This document shows positions 14,812 through 21,207 of a stretch of 42,453 bases of DNA, one piece after another. Position numbers and translations under genes: made by a program. The stretch is from Terriglobales bacterium (GTDB lineage Bacteria > Acidobacteriota > Terriglobia > Terriglobales > Acidobacteriaceae): NCBI GenBank assembly GCA_016185365.1, contig JACPNP010000028.1, positions 1 through 42,453 on the forward strand, given 5' to 3'. Numbering within the stretch: position 1 is the stretch's first letter; every line of letters starts with the position of its first letter. The notes under the pieces are model-generated. The model saw only the letters and a list, made by a program, of their open reading frames with translations. It searched no databases and had not been told where the DNA came from.

Positions 14812-17366
14812 GCCGGTTTCCTTGCCGGATCCATCTCATGCCGCTGCGGCCCTTTGCCTTTGAACCACAGGGAGCCGCCGTGTTCGCGCAGGGTGTGGGG
14901 TTCGGTCGGATCCACATCATTGGTCATGTTGATCTTTTTCAGGCCCATCACCTTGCGGATGCCGGAGAGCACGCGCTCCGGCGTGAAGGGTGACTCACGC
15001 AACCGCATCCCGGTGGCGTCAAAGATGGCGTTGGCCACCGCGGGGATCACCGCCGCCAGCGAACCTTCGCTGGCTTCCTTGGCACCGAACGGGCCTTCCG
15101 GGTCGATACTTTCCACGATGAACGTGACAACTTCCGGCGATTCGACCGCCGAGGGTGACTTGTACTCCAACATGCCCGGATTCATGAGCAGGCCGTCTTT
15201 CCAGACAAACTCTTCCTGCAGCGCCTGGCCCAGCCCCATCCACACCGAGCCGATCACCTGGCCCTCCACCGCCACTGGATTCAGCGCGCGCCCGCAGTCG
15301 TGCGCGGCCCAGACTTTGTGCACCGTGACCTCTCCGGTCTCGGTGTCCACGCCGGCATCCACCACCTGCGCGGAATAGGAGTAGGCCGGTGAAGGACCCA
15401 CGCCGCCGCCTTTATGTCCGCCGCCACGCGCGTCTTTAGGCGGAGCATACGCGCCGGTCCCGCTGACCGCGCCGGCAAAATCCATGGCACTGACGGCGGC
15501 CTCTTCAAAAGTCATGAAATCCTTGGGACCTTCGTCTTTGCGCTTCTGCTGCAGCGAACCGCGCAACACCTGGCCATCCACGTGTCCGCTGACCTCGGCG
15601 ATGCCGGCCGTAGTTGTCCGCTCCCACGGCGGCTTCGTGCCCTGCTTCCAGACCCAGTCGTCGCGCATGAGCACATCGGCCTCAAAGCACTGCATCTTCC
15701 TGGCGGCGGCCGCGATGATCTTCTTCTTGGCATCCTCGGCCGCTCGCATGGTCGCGTTGCCGTTCATGAAGGTCACGCGGCTGGAGTAGCTGCCGATGTC
15801 CACCGGCGTGAGATCGGTGTCCGCGGCAATCACCTTGATCCGGCCCAGGGTGCAGCCCAGCACCTCGGCGGCGATCTGCGCCACCATGGTGTCCGACCCC
15901 TGGCCGATGTCACTGGCGCCGGTATAGACCACCACGCCGCCGTCGCGCTCGATCTTAATGTTGACCGTGGAGTGCGGCATGTCGCTGCGGATGATGCTGT
16001 TGGCCGCGCCACTCACGTAATGGCTGCACGCCAGGCCCAGCCCGCGGCGCACCGTGCCGTTATATTTCTGCTTGTACTCGGCGCGGCGGGCGGCCCAGTC
16101 CGAGGCTTTCACCACTTTTTCAATGCACTCCGGCAGGCCGTAACTCTGTACCCGCAGGCCGTTCACGGTCACACACGGCGGCTTGAGCAGGTTTCGCTTG
16201 CGGATGTCATACGGGTCCATGCCGATCTTTAAGGCCAGCTCATCCAGTTGCGACTCGAAGGCGAAGCGCACGTTCACGGTGCCGTGCCCGCGCATGGCGC
16301 CGCACGCGGGCTTATTGGTGAGAACACGGAATCCGTCGTATTGGATGTTGGGAATGTCGTAAAGCGCGCCCAGAAGCGCGCCCGAATAAAGGATGGTGAC
16401 CACACCGTAGGAGCAGTACGCTCCGCCGTCCTGGATCACTTTGGCCGCGACCGCCGTGAGCGAGCCATCGCGCTTCACGCCGGTCTTCAGGTCGATGATG
16501 GTGCGCGGCCGTCCGCGGTGCGCCCAGAACACTTCTTCGCGCGTATAGGTGATCTTCACCGGGGCCTTGGCCTTGCGCGCGGCCACGGCGGCGATGATCT
16601 CCAGCGGGATGATCTCGCTCTTGCCGCCGAAGCCGCCACCCACCAGCGGCTTGATCACGCGGATCTGCGCCATCGGCTTGTCCAGCACGATGGAAAGCTT
16701 GTGCTGCAGGTAATACGGCACTTGGGTGGAGCTTTGCACCACCAGCCGGCCTTCCTCCCCGGTCAGCGCATCGAGCTCGAAATACGCCAGGGTGGAGTGT
16801 GGTTCCATGGCCGCGTGTGTGACCTCGCCGGCGACATAGCGGCCTTCGACGATGGCGTCCGCCTGCGCGAATCCGGCGCCGGGGTCCCCGAAGACGTGGT
16901 GGTATTCCTTTTCGATGTTGTGCGGGCGGTGGTCGTGGATGAGGTCGCTCTCCGCTTTCATCGCCTCTTCCGGATCGAAGTATGCCGGGAGCGGCTCGTA
17001 CTCCACGTCGATCAACTCGAGCGCTTGTTCGGCGATGGACTCGCTGGTGGCGACCACGCAGGCCACGTTGTCGCCGACATAGCGGACTTTATCCACGGCC
17101 AGCGCGGTCTCGTCGTGTCCCACGGGCAGAATGCCGTATTTATTGGGTGCGTCCGTGCCCACAACCACTGATACCACGCCTTCCAGCTTCACGGCCTTGG
17201 TGGGATTGATGCGCTTGATGCGCGCATGGGGCAGCGGCGAATGCAGGATCTTGCCGATCAACATGCCCGGCATGCTGAGGTCGTCCGTGTACTTGCCCTG
17301 GCCGGTGGTCTTTCCGGCCGAGTCAATGAGGGCGACGGGCTTGCCGATGATCGCAAAATCGCTCAT
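14793..17366 (-). CDS. hcrA: 4-Hydroxybenzoyl-CoA reductase-type molybdopterin large subunit
   Basis: 857 residues, the molybdenum-cofactor subunit of the xanthine-oxidase superfamily; with the 2Fe-2S and FAD/4Fe-4S subunits it should form an (abc)2 cytoplasmic complex that reductively removes a ring hydroxyl from an aryl-CoA. Visible: the N-terminal a/b-hammerhead domain (GKYTDDLSMPGMLIGKILHS), LVGGGFGGKSE and CGAMRGHGTVNVRFAFESQ (cofactor-binding loops), GASDIGQGSDTM, and FGAKEASEG at residues 760-768, which carries the catalytic Glu. It is 80-90 residues longer than usual because of a Gly/Lys-rich insertion around residues 560-650 and a C-terminal extension. The extreme C-terminus (ALSREQ) is encoded inside a heptanucleotide array. 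Substrate specificity cannot be read from sequence alone. Confidence 0.88.
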   Translation of the reverse strand: MSDFAIIGKPVALIDSAGKTTGQGKYTDDLSMPGMLIGKILHSPLPHARIKRINPTKAVKLEGVVSVVVGTDAPNKYGILPVGHDETALAVDKVRYVGDNVACVVATSESIAEQALELIDVEYEPLPAYFDPEEAMKAESDLIHDHRPHNIEKEYHHVFGDPGAGFAQADAIVEGRYVAGEVTHAAMEPHSTLAYFELDALTGEEGRLVVQSSTQVPYYLQHKLSIVLDKPMAQIRVIKPLVGGGFGGKSEIIPLEIIAAVAARKAKAPVKITYTREEVFWAHRGRPRTIIDLKTGVKRDGSLTAVAAKVIQDGGAYCSYGVVTILYSGALLGALYDIPNIQYDGFRVLTNKPACGAMRGHGTVNVRFAFESQLDELALKIGMDPYDIRKRNLLKPPCVTVNGLRVQSYGLPECIEKVVKASDWAARRAEYKQKYNGTVRRGLGLACSHYVSGAANSIIRSDMPHSTVNIKIERDGGVVVYTGASDIGQGSDTMVAQIAAEVLGCTLGRIKVIAADTDLTPVDIGSYSSRVTFMNGNATMRAAEDAKKKIIAAAARKMQCFEADVLMRDDWVWKQGTKPPWERTTTAGIAEVSGHVDGQVLRGSLQQKRKDEGPKDFMTFEEAAVSAMDFAGAVSGTGAYAPPKDARGGGHKGGGVGPSPAYSYSAQVVDAGVDTETGEVTVHKVWAAHDCGRALNPVAVEGQVIGSVWMGLGQALQEEFVWKDGLLMNPGMLEYKSPSAVESPEVVTFIVESIDPEGPFGAKEASEGSLAAVIPAVANAIFDATGMRLRESPFTPERVLSGIRKVMGLKKINMTNDVDPTEPHTLREHGGSLWFKGKGPQRHEMDPARKPALSREQ

Positions 17367-17410
17367 AAAGTCAATTCACCACGGAGACACTGAGAAAATC
17401 AATCAGGAAC

Positions 17411-17908
17411 CTAGACGTTGGTCCCTTGCTGCTCCGCCTTGATCGCCGCTTTGACCGCTTCATACATCTGGGTGTAGCCGGTGCAGCGGCACAGGTTGCT
17501 GCTCAGCGCGCGCTTGATCTCCTCTTCGGTCGGCTCGGGGTTGTTATCGAGCAGCGACTTCACCGTCATCATGAAGCCGGGGGTGCAATAACCGCATTGC
17601 GAGCCGCCCCAATCGCCATAGGCCTTCTGGATGGCGGCCAGCGCGCCGTGTTCGGCCACGCCTTCCACGGTCGTGACTTCGTTCCCGCCTCCGTCGCACT
17701 GGTAGGCCGCGGCCAGCATGGTGCACGCCAGCATGGGCGTGCCGTCCAGCAGGACGGCGCAGGCGCCGCAGGAGCTGTCGTCACAACCGCGCTTGGATCC
17801 GGTGAGTCCCAGGTCCTCGCGCAGCGTGTCCAGCAGCAACTTGCTGGGCTCGATGGCCAGCTCGTGCCGGCGGCCGTTCACTTTGAGTTCGATCAGCTCT
17901 TTTTTCAT
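17411..17908 (-). CDS. hcrC: 4-Hydroxybenzoyl-CoA reductase-type 2Fe-2S subunit
   Basis: 165 residues, the electron-transfer subunit of a molybdenum hydroxylase-family enzyme. The N-terminal plant-type ferredoxin domain carries Cys42, Cys47, Cys50 and Cys62 (GCDDSSCGAC, then LAC). The C-terminal helical domain carries Cys105, Cys108, Cys140 and Cys142 (SQCGYCTPGF, NLCRCTGY). Both [2Fe-2S] clusters are complete. It is 44 bp upstream of hcrA. The start ATG 17908 has no clear ribosome site; a heptanucleotide array ends seven bases upstream. The small-large-medium gene order is consistent with one operon. Confidence 0.92.
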   Translation of the reverse strand: MKKELIELKVNGRRHELAIEPSKLLLDTLREDLGLTGSKRGCDDSSCGACAVLLDGTPMLACTMLAAAYQCDGGGNEVTTVEGVAEHGALAAIQKAYGDWGGSQCGYCTPGFMMTVKSLLDNNPEPTEEEIKRALSSNLCRCTGYTQMYEAVKAAIKAEQQGTNV

Positions 17909-17915
17909 TCAGGAT

Positions 17916-17943
17916 CTGCTTCCAGCTGCCAGCTTCCAGATTC
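17916..17943. repeat. Heptanucleotide array (CAGCTTC unit) between rhodanese and hcrC genes
   Basis: Four 7-mers, CTGCTTC, CAGCTGC, CAGCTTC and CAGATTC, directly abut the TAG stop of the rhodanese gene (17946-17944) and end seven bases before the hcrC ATG, so the array is nearly the whole intergenic region. Confidence 0.75.
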
Positions 17944-18267
17944 CTAATACACCGGGATTTTGGGATCAACTGACCTCGACCAGCGATCGATCCCACCGCT
18001 CAGTGACTGCACCTTCTCGTACCCCTGTTGCCGCAGCCAGTGGGTCACATTCAAACTGCGTACTCCATGATGACAGACCACCACGATGTGCTTCTCCGGA
18101 TCCAGCTCATTGTGGAACCGCGCCGGGACCTCCGCCATGGGCATGTGCATGCTGCCCTCGATGCGCGCCGTCTGCACCTCCCAGAACTCGCGGACGTCGA
18201 GCAGTACAGGTGCGCCGCCCTGCTCGCGCAGGGCTTGATATTCACCGGGCTGGATCTCGTAGTCCAA
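17944..18267 (-). CDS. Single-domain rhodanese (sulfurtransferase)
   Basis: 107 residues, one rhodanese domain of the GlpE/PspE type. The active-site loop is CHHGVRS, with the persulfide Cys first. The LLDVREFWEV (CH2A) and LSGGIDRW (C-terminal) motifs are also present. No signal peptide, so cytoplasmic. It lies inside the reductase operon, 35 bp before hcrC. Because hydroxybenzoyl-CoA reductase needs a sulfido ligand on its molybdenum, a role as sulfur donor during cofactor maturation is a reasonable inference, not proven. The start is TTG at 18267 without a Shine-Dalgarno, immediately after a heptanucleotide array; no better start exists. Confidence 0.85.
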   Translation of the reverse strand: MDYEIQPGEYQALREQGGAPVLLDVREFWEVQTARIEGSMHMPMAEVPARFHNELDPEKHIVVVCHHGVRSLNVTHWLRQQGYEKVQSLSGGIDRWSRSVDPKIPVY

Positions 18268-18271
18268 AATC

Positions 18272-18360
18272 AGCTATTAGCCATTAGCAATGAGCATCGA
18301 GCCGTGCATCTGCAAAAATTGATCCGCCTCTTGATGCTCGCAGCTCGGTGCTCGCCGCTA
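18272..18360. repeat. Two facing heptanucleotide arrays between CoA-transferase alpha and rhodanese genes
   Basis: 18272-18306 has five 7-mers of AGCNNNN type (AGCTATT, AGCCATT, AGCAATG, AGCATCG, AGCCGTG). 18333-18360 has four (GATGCTC, GCAGCTC, GGTGCTC, GCCGCTA) and includes the TAG stop of the CoA-transferase alpha gene. The two arrays are partly complementary (GAGCATC against GATGCTC), so the spacer can fold into a hairpin. Confidence 0.7.
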
Positions 18361-19299
18361 GTATCCAAAGTCCGTCGCCGCCGCGAACGCATGCTCCTTG
18401 ACTCTGAGCGAGGCAACCCGTTCCGCGCCCATTCGCCCTGCATACTCCCTTACATCTTTCACACCACGGATCCAAGTATCCGCCCACACCTGGAACTCGT
18501 CCGCGGTCTTCGTACTCTCATGATACTGCTGGAAGAAGGCGTCGTCGCGCTTGTAATGGCCCTGCACGGGTGAGGGGTGCGCGCCCAGCGGCGCCTCCAC
18601 CACGGCGGTGACCAGGAAGCCGGGAATGACGGTGCGGTTGGGGTCGCTGGCTATGACCTCCGCCGGAACGACCTCCTCCGCGCACAGGATGACTTTCTTC
18701 GCCGCGCGCACGCCTTCGAGCATCACGCCGAAATTCGCCCAGCAATGCGCGTTGCCTTCCGCGTCCGACCGTTGCACGTGGACGATGGTCACGTCCGGGA
18801 CGATCGCCCTCACAGCGTAGAGCATCTCCCGCTCGCCGTGCTCATTGGCGAAGGGCGACATGATCTCGTAAAAGAAATGATTGCCCTTGGGGATGTCGCT
18901 GCCCCGGGCCGTTCTGGTGGGCAGGAACGGAACACCCATGGCCCCGGCCTGCAGGCCGAGTGCGACGGCAAAATTGCTGAGATTGAAGACTTTCAGTTTC
19001 TCACCCGGCGTCCCAGGGTTCTCAACTTCACACGCGCGGCGGAAGTTGTAGGCCGAGCCCATCATGACGTTGCCCACCCAGGCGGCCACCACGTCCTTCA
19101 CGCAACCGGCGCCGATGAGCTGGTCGAAGAGGATGTCCGAGATCGGCCCGATGAGCCGCAGCCCGCGTTTCTTCTGCCGGATGAGTTCGTGTCCCGCGGC
19201 GAACGGGATCATCTGCTCCATCTGCAGGCCCAGCGCGACGGAGTCTCCGTCGCGCACATGCGCGGCGATGGCATCGGACATGGAAAGGAGTTTGGTCAT
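18358..19299 (-). CDS. CoA-transferase family alpha subunit (IpdA / glutaconate CoA-transferase-like)
   Basis: 313 residues of CoA-transferase family I. The segments GVPFLPTRTARGSDIP and AVVEAPLGAHPSPVQGHY, followed by RDDAFFQQYH, match both glutaconate CoA-transferase alpha and IpdA. IpdA, with IpdB, hydrolyses a ring C-C bond of a CoA ester in mycobacterial steroid breakdown. DAEGNAHCWANFG is the usual turn after the acyl-binding strand. The partner beta subunit is encoded upstream at 20264-21103 and separated by a hydratase gene; the dch-like gene ends 15 bp before this start. In this setting the pair could transfer CoA to a dicarboxylic acid or hydrolyse a cyclic diketone-CoA; sequence alone does not choose. 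Confidence 0.83.
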   Translation of the reverse strand: MTKLLSMSDAIAAHVRDGDSVALGLQMEQMIPFAAGHELIRQKKRGLRLIGPISDILFDQLIGAGCVKDVVAAWVGNVMMGSAYNFRRACEVENPGTPGEKLKVFNLSNFAVALGLQAGAMGVPFLPTRTARGSDIPKGNHFFYEIMSPFANEHGEREMLYAVRAIVPDVTIVHVQRSDAEGNAHCWANFGVMLEGVRAAKKVILCAEEVVPAEVIASDPNRTVIPGFLVTAVVEAPLGAHPSPVQGHYKRDDAFFQQYHESTKTADEFQVWADTWIRGVKDVREYAGRMGAERVASLRVKEHAFAAATDFGY

Positions 19300-19314
19300 A
19301 GTCCGGGCCTACTA

Positions 19315-20079
19315 CTACTTCCCCTTCCACTTCGGCGGGCGCTTCTCCCGCCACGCGGCCACGCCTTCCTTCACGTCTTCCGTCTTCATCAACTCTTCCA
19401 GATAGATCTTCTCAGCGCGGGCCAGGCCTTTGTCCAGATGCAGCCCCTGCCACACATACATGGCGCGCTTGGTGACGGCCAGCGCGGCCGGGCTCAGCTC
19501 CGCCAGTGGCTTCAGGGCGCGGTCGAGGGCCAGCTCCGCATTGACCTCGGTCTCGGCCACGTCATTGGCCAGCCCCATCTCGCGCGCGTCATAACCGCTG
19601 AACGTCCGACCGGAGAGGATCAGCTCCGCCGCCTGCTTTTGCCCCACCAGCGCTGCCAGGGCCACACAAGCGACCGGCGGAAAGCAGGCCAGCCTGATCT
19701 CCGGGAACCCCCAGATGGCCCCGCCGGTGGTGAACACCATGTCACAGACCAGGGCCAGCTCCGCGCCCCCGCCAAGACAGTTGCCATGCACCACCGCGAC
19801 AGTGACCTTCGGCGAATCCGCCACCGCCAGGATCACAGCGTGGAACTTGGTGAGCATCTCCGCGACCGTCTCCGGCGCATGCGCGGCGATGTCCACCCCG
19901 GCGGAGAAGTGCTTGTCCTCTCCGCGGAACACGATGGCGCGGATCTCCGGCTTCTGTTCCGCCTCGCGGATCGCGGCCAGCAGCTCTTCCATCATGGGAA
20001 TGTCGATCACATTCACCGGCGGATGGGCCAGGGTGATGTGGGCGACGCCGGCGGCGGATTCGATCCTGATTCTGTTCAT
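19315..20079 (-). CDS. Enoyl-CoA hydratase family, cyclohexa-1,5-dienecarbonyl-CoA hydratase-like
   Basis: 254 residues, crotonase fold. Both catalytic Glu positions are kept (NCLGGGAELALVCD and GFPEIRLACFPPVA). FSAGVDIAAHAPETV and EIRLACFPPVA are closer to dienoyl-CoA hydratases of the benzoyl-CoA pathway (Dch/BamR, which read PEIxVGxFPPVA) than to ordinary fatty-acid hydratases (PEVNLGVLPGTGG). The expected reaction is hydration of a conjugated cyclic dienoyl-CoA. It lies between the two CoA-transferase subunit genes. The ATG at 20079 has no Shine-Dalgarno; a heptanucleotide array begins 11 bases upstream. The assignment to Dch rests on motif memory and needs alignment. Confidence 0.8.
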   Translation of the reverse strand: MNRIRIESAAGVAHITLAHPPVNVIDIPMMEELLAAIREAEQKPEIRAIVFRGEDKHFSAGVDIAAHAPETVAEMLTKFHAVILAVADSPKVTVAVVHGNCLGGGAELALVCDMVFTTGGAIWGFPEIRLACFPPVACVALAALVGQKQAAELILSGRTFSGYDAREMGLANDVAETEVNAELALDRALKPLAELSPAALAVTKRAMYVWQGLHLDKGLARAEKIYLEELMKTEDVKEGVAAWREKRPPKWKGK

Positions 20080-20090
20080 CGGTAGTGATG

Positions 20091-20153
20091 TACGATTTAC
20101 GATTTACGATTTACGATTTGCGATTTGCGATTTACGAATTACGATTTGCGATT
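20091..20153. repeat. Heptanucleotide array (TACGATT unit, 9 copies)
   Basis: Nine contiguous 7-mers: TACGATT four times, TGCGATT twice, TACGAAT, TACGATT, TGCGATT. It lies 11 bases upstream of the dch-like start codon. A short array with the complementary unit lies at 20237-20257. Confidence 0.92.
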
Positions 20154-20236
20154 CGAGACCGGCGCAACGATGAGCTTTCGAGAAAACCCACCAAACAGGC
20201 AAGCGCTTAAAGCGGACTACGGGTTTCACTTCACAA

Positions 20237-20257
20237 ATCGTACATCGTACCTCGTAC
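20237..20257. repeat. Inverted heptanucleotide array (ATCGTAC unit, 3 copies)
   Basis: ATCGTAC, ATCGTAC and CTCGTAC. The unit is essentially the reverse complement of the TACGATT unit at 20091-20153, so the two arrays can pair across an 83-bp spacer. It ends six bases before the stop codon of the CoA-transferase beta gene. Confidence 0.75.
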
Positions 20258-20263
20258 ATTTCT

Positions 20264-21103
20264 TCAGCTTGTCCAAAACCCCTTCTTATCGTAGTCCCTT
20301 ATAACAGCTAACTCTTCGCCACTCGGCGACGGCGTCTCCAGCACATCGTCCGCTACCTTGAGTTTCCAGCCGGTGTTCGCAACAACTTCTTCCACCGTCA
20401 CGCCAGGATGATGCGATGCGAGGAACGCCTCCCTATCCTCACCGAAGCGCAGGAGCGCCTTGGTGGTGATCACCGCCGAGGGCCCGCCGCGGGGCAACCC
20501 CACCTTTTTGCGCCAGCCGCGCCCATTGCCGTAGCCCGGGCTGGTGATGTAACTGACCCGCTCCGGAAGGCGGTGCCGGGAGTGTTCGATCATGGCGACG
20601 AAGCGGTGTGCGAGAGACGCGATGTCACACGCGCCGCCGGAACCGGGCAGGCGGATGGTTTTTGTAGAGCCGGCGTCCACGCCGGCTGTGGCGCGGGCAT
20701 CCTGCCCGTGTTCCCGCACCTCGACTTGCGTGGAGTTCAGGTTGCCGTATCGGTCCACCTCCGCCGCGCCCAGGAACCCCAGATTGACACGTCCGGATTG
20801 AAGCAGGCTCATCACGCCGATCATGTCCAGGCACTGGGTGGCGCCTTTGATGTTGGGCGGGTCGGCCATGGTGTAAATCAGTTCCGGTGAAGGCGTGGCG
20901 CGGATCACACCGTTCTCGAACAGGCCCACGGCATTGGGGGCATGCGTGCGCTTGGCCACCACGAAGGCGATCAGCGGCAGCCGCATGCCGACGAACACTA
21001 CTTCGCCGTCCTTGATCTCACGCGCGGCGGCGGCGACCATGAGTTCGCCGAGGGTGAATCCGGCCGTCTTCGTTCGTTGCGATGGGTTCGAGGACAAGGT
21101 CAC
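20264..21103 (-). CDS. CoA-transferase family beta subunit (IpdB / glutaconate CoA-transferase-like) with in-frame repeat insertion
   Basis: About 279 residues of CoA-transferase family I. The family segments FVGMRLPLIAFVVAKRTHAP, FLGAAEVDRYGNLNST, RLPGSGGACDIA, and HPGVTVEEVVANTGWKLKVAD near the C-terminus are present. Between NST and RLPGSGG the protein has an additional 10-15 residues (HGQDARATAGVDAGSTK) encoded by a double-hairpin DNA repeat, see 20660-20712. The start is uncertain: the frame is open into the preceding gene; I chose GTG 21103, which keeps the whole domain, and no Shine-Dalgarno settles it. It pairs with the alpha subunit at 18358-19299. Confidence 0.83.
   Translation of the reverse strand: MTLSSNPSQRTKTAGFTLGELMVAAAAREIKDGEVVFVGMRLPLIAFVVAKRTHAPNAVGLFENGVIRATPSPELIYTMADPPNIKGATQCLDMIGVMSLLQSGRVNLGFLGAAEVDRYGNLNSTQVEVREHGQDARATAGVDAGSTKTIRLPGSGGACDIASLAHRFVAMIEHSRHRLPERVSYITSPGYGNGRGWRKKVGLPRGGPSAVITTKALLRFGEDREAFLASHHPGVTVEEVVANTGWKLKVADDVLETPSPSGEELAVIRDYDKKGFWTS
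20660..20712. repeat. Double-hairpin (REP-like) repeat inserted in frame in a coding region
   Basis: Two hairpins side by side: AGCCGGCGT-CC-ACGCCGGCT (20668-20687) and CGGGCA-TCC-TGCCCG (20694-20708). Read on the minus strand the segment encodes HGQDARATAGVDAGSTK, a peptide I recall seeing as an insertion in unrelated proteins of Acidobacteria and other soil bacteria. It lies in a surface-loop position of the CoA-transferase beta subunit. Confidence 0.7.
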
Positions 21104-21150
21104 CGAATGGTCCAGATTGCAAATCGGGTGATCGGGTAACTTAAAAGTTT

Positions 21151-21170
21151 GCGGCAGCTCGCGCTGCCGC
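21151..21170 (-). promoter_or_regulatory. Intra-operon hairpin between the oxygenase and CoA-transferase beta genes
   Basis: A perfect 8-bp stem GCGGCAGC/GCTGCCGC with a GCGA tetraloop on the minus-strand RNA, followed by AAACTTTT. It is 38 bp after the oxygenase stop. It could be a partial terminator or a 3'-end stabiliser that sets relative expression. Confidence 0.5.
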
Positions 21171-21207
21171 CTTACTCGACAATGCCAGGTTCTAAGATCT
21201 GCAATGC

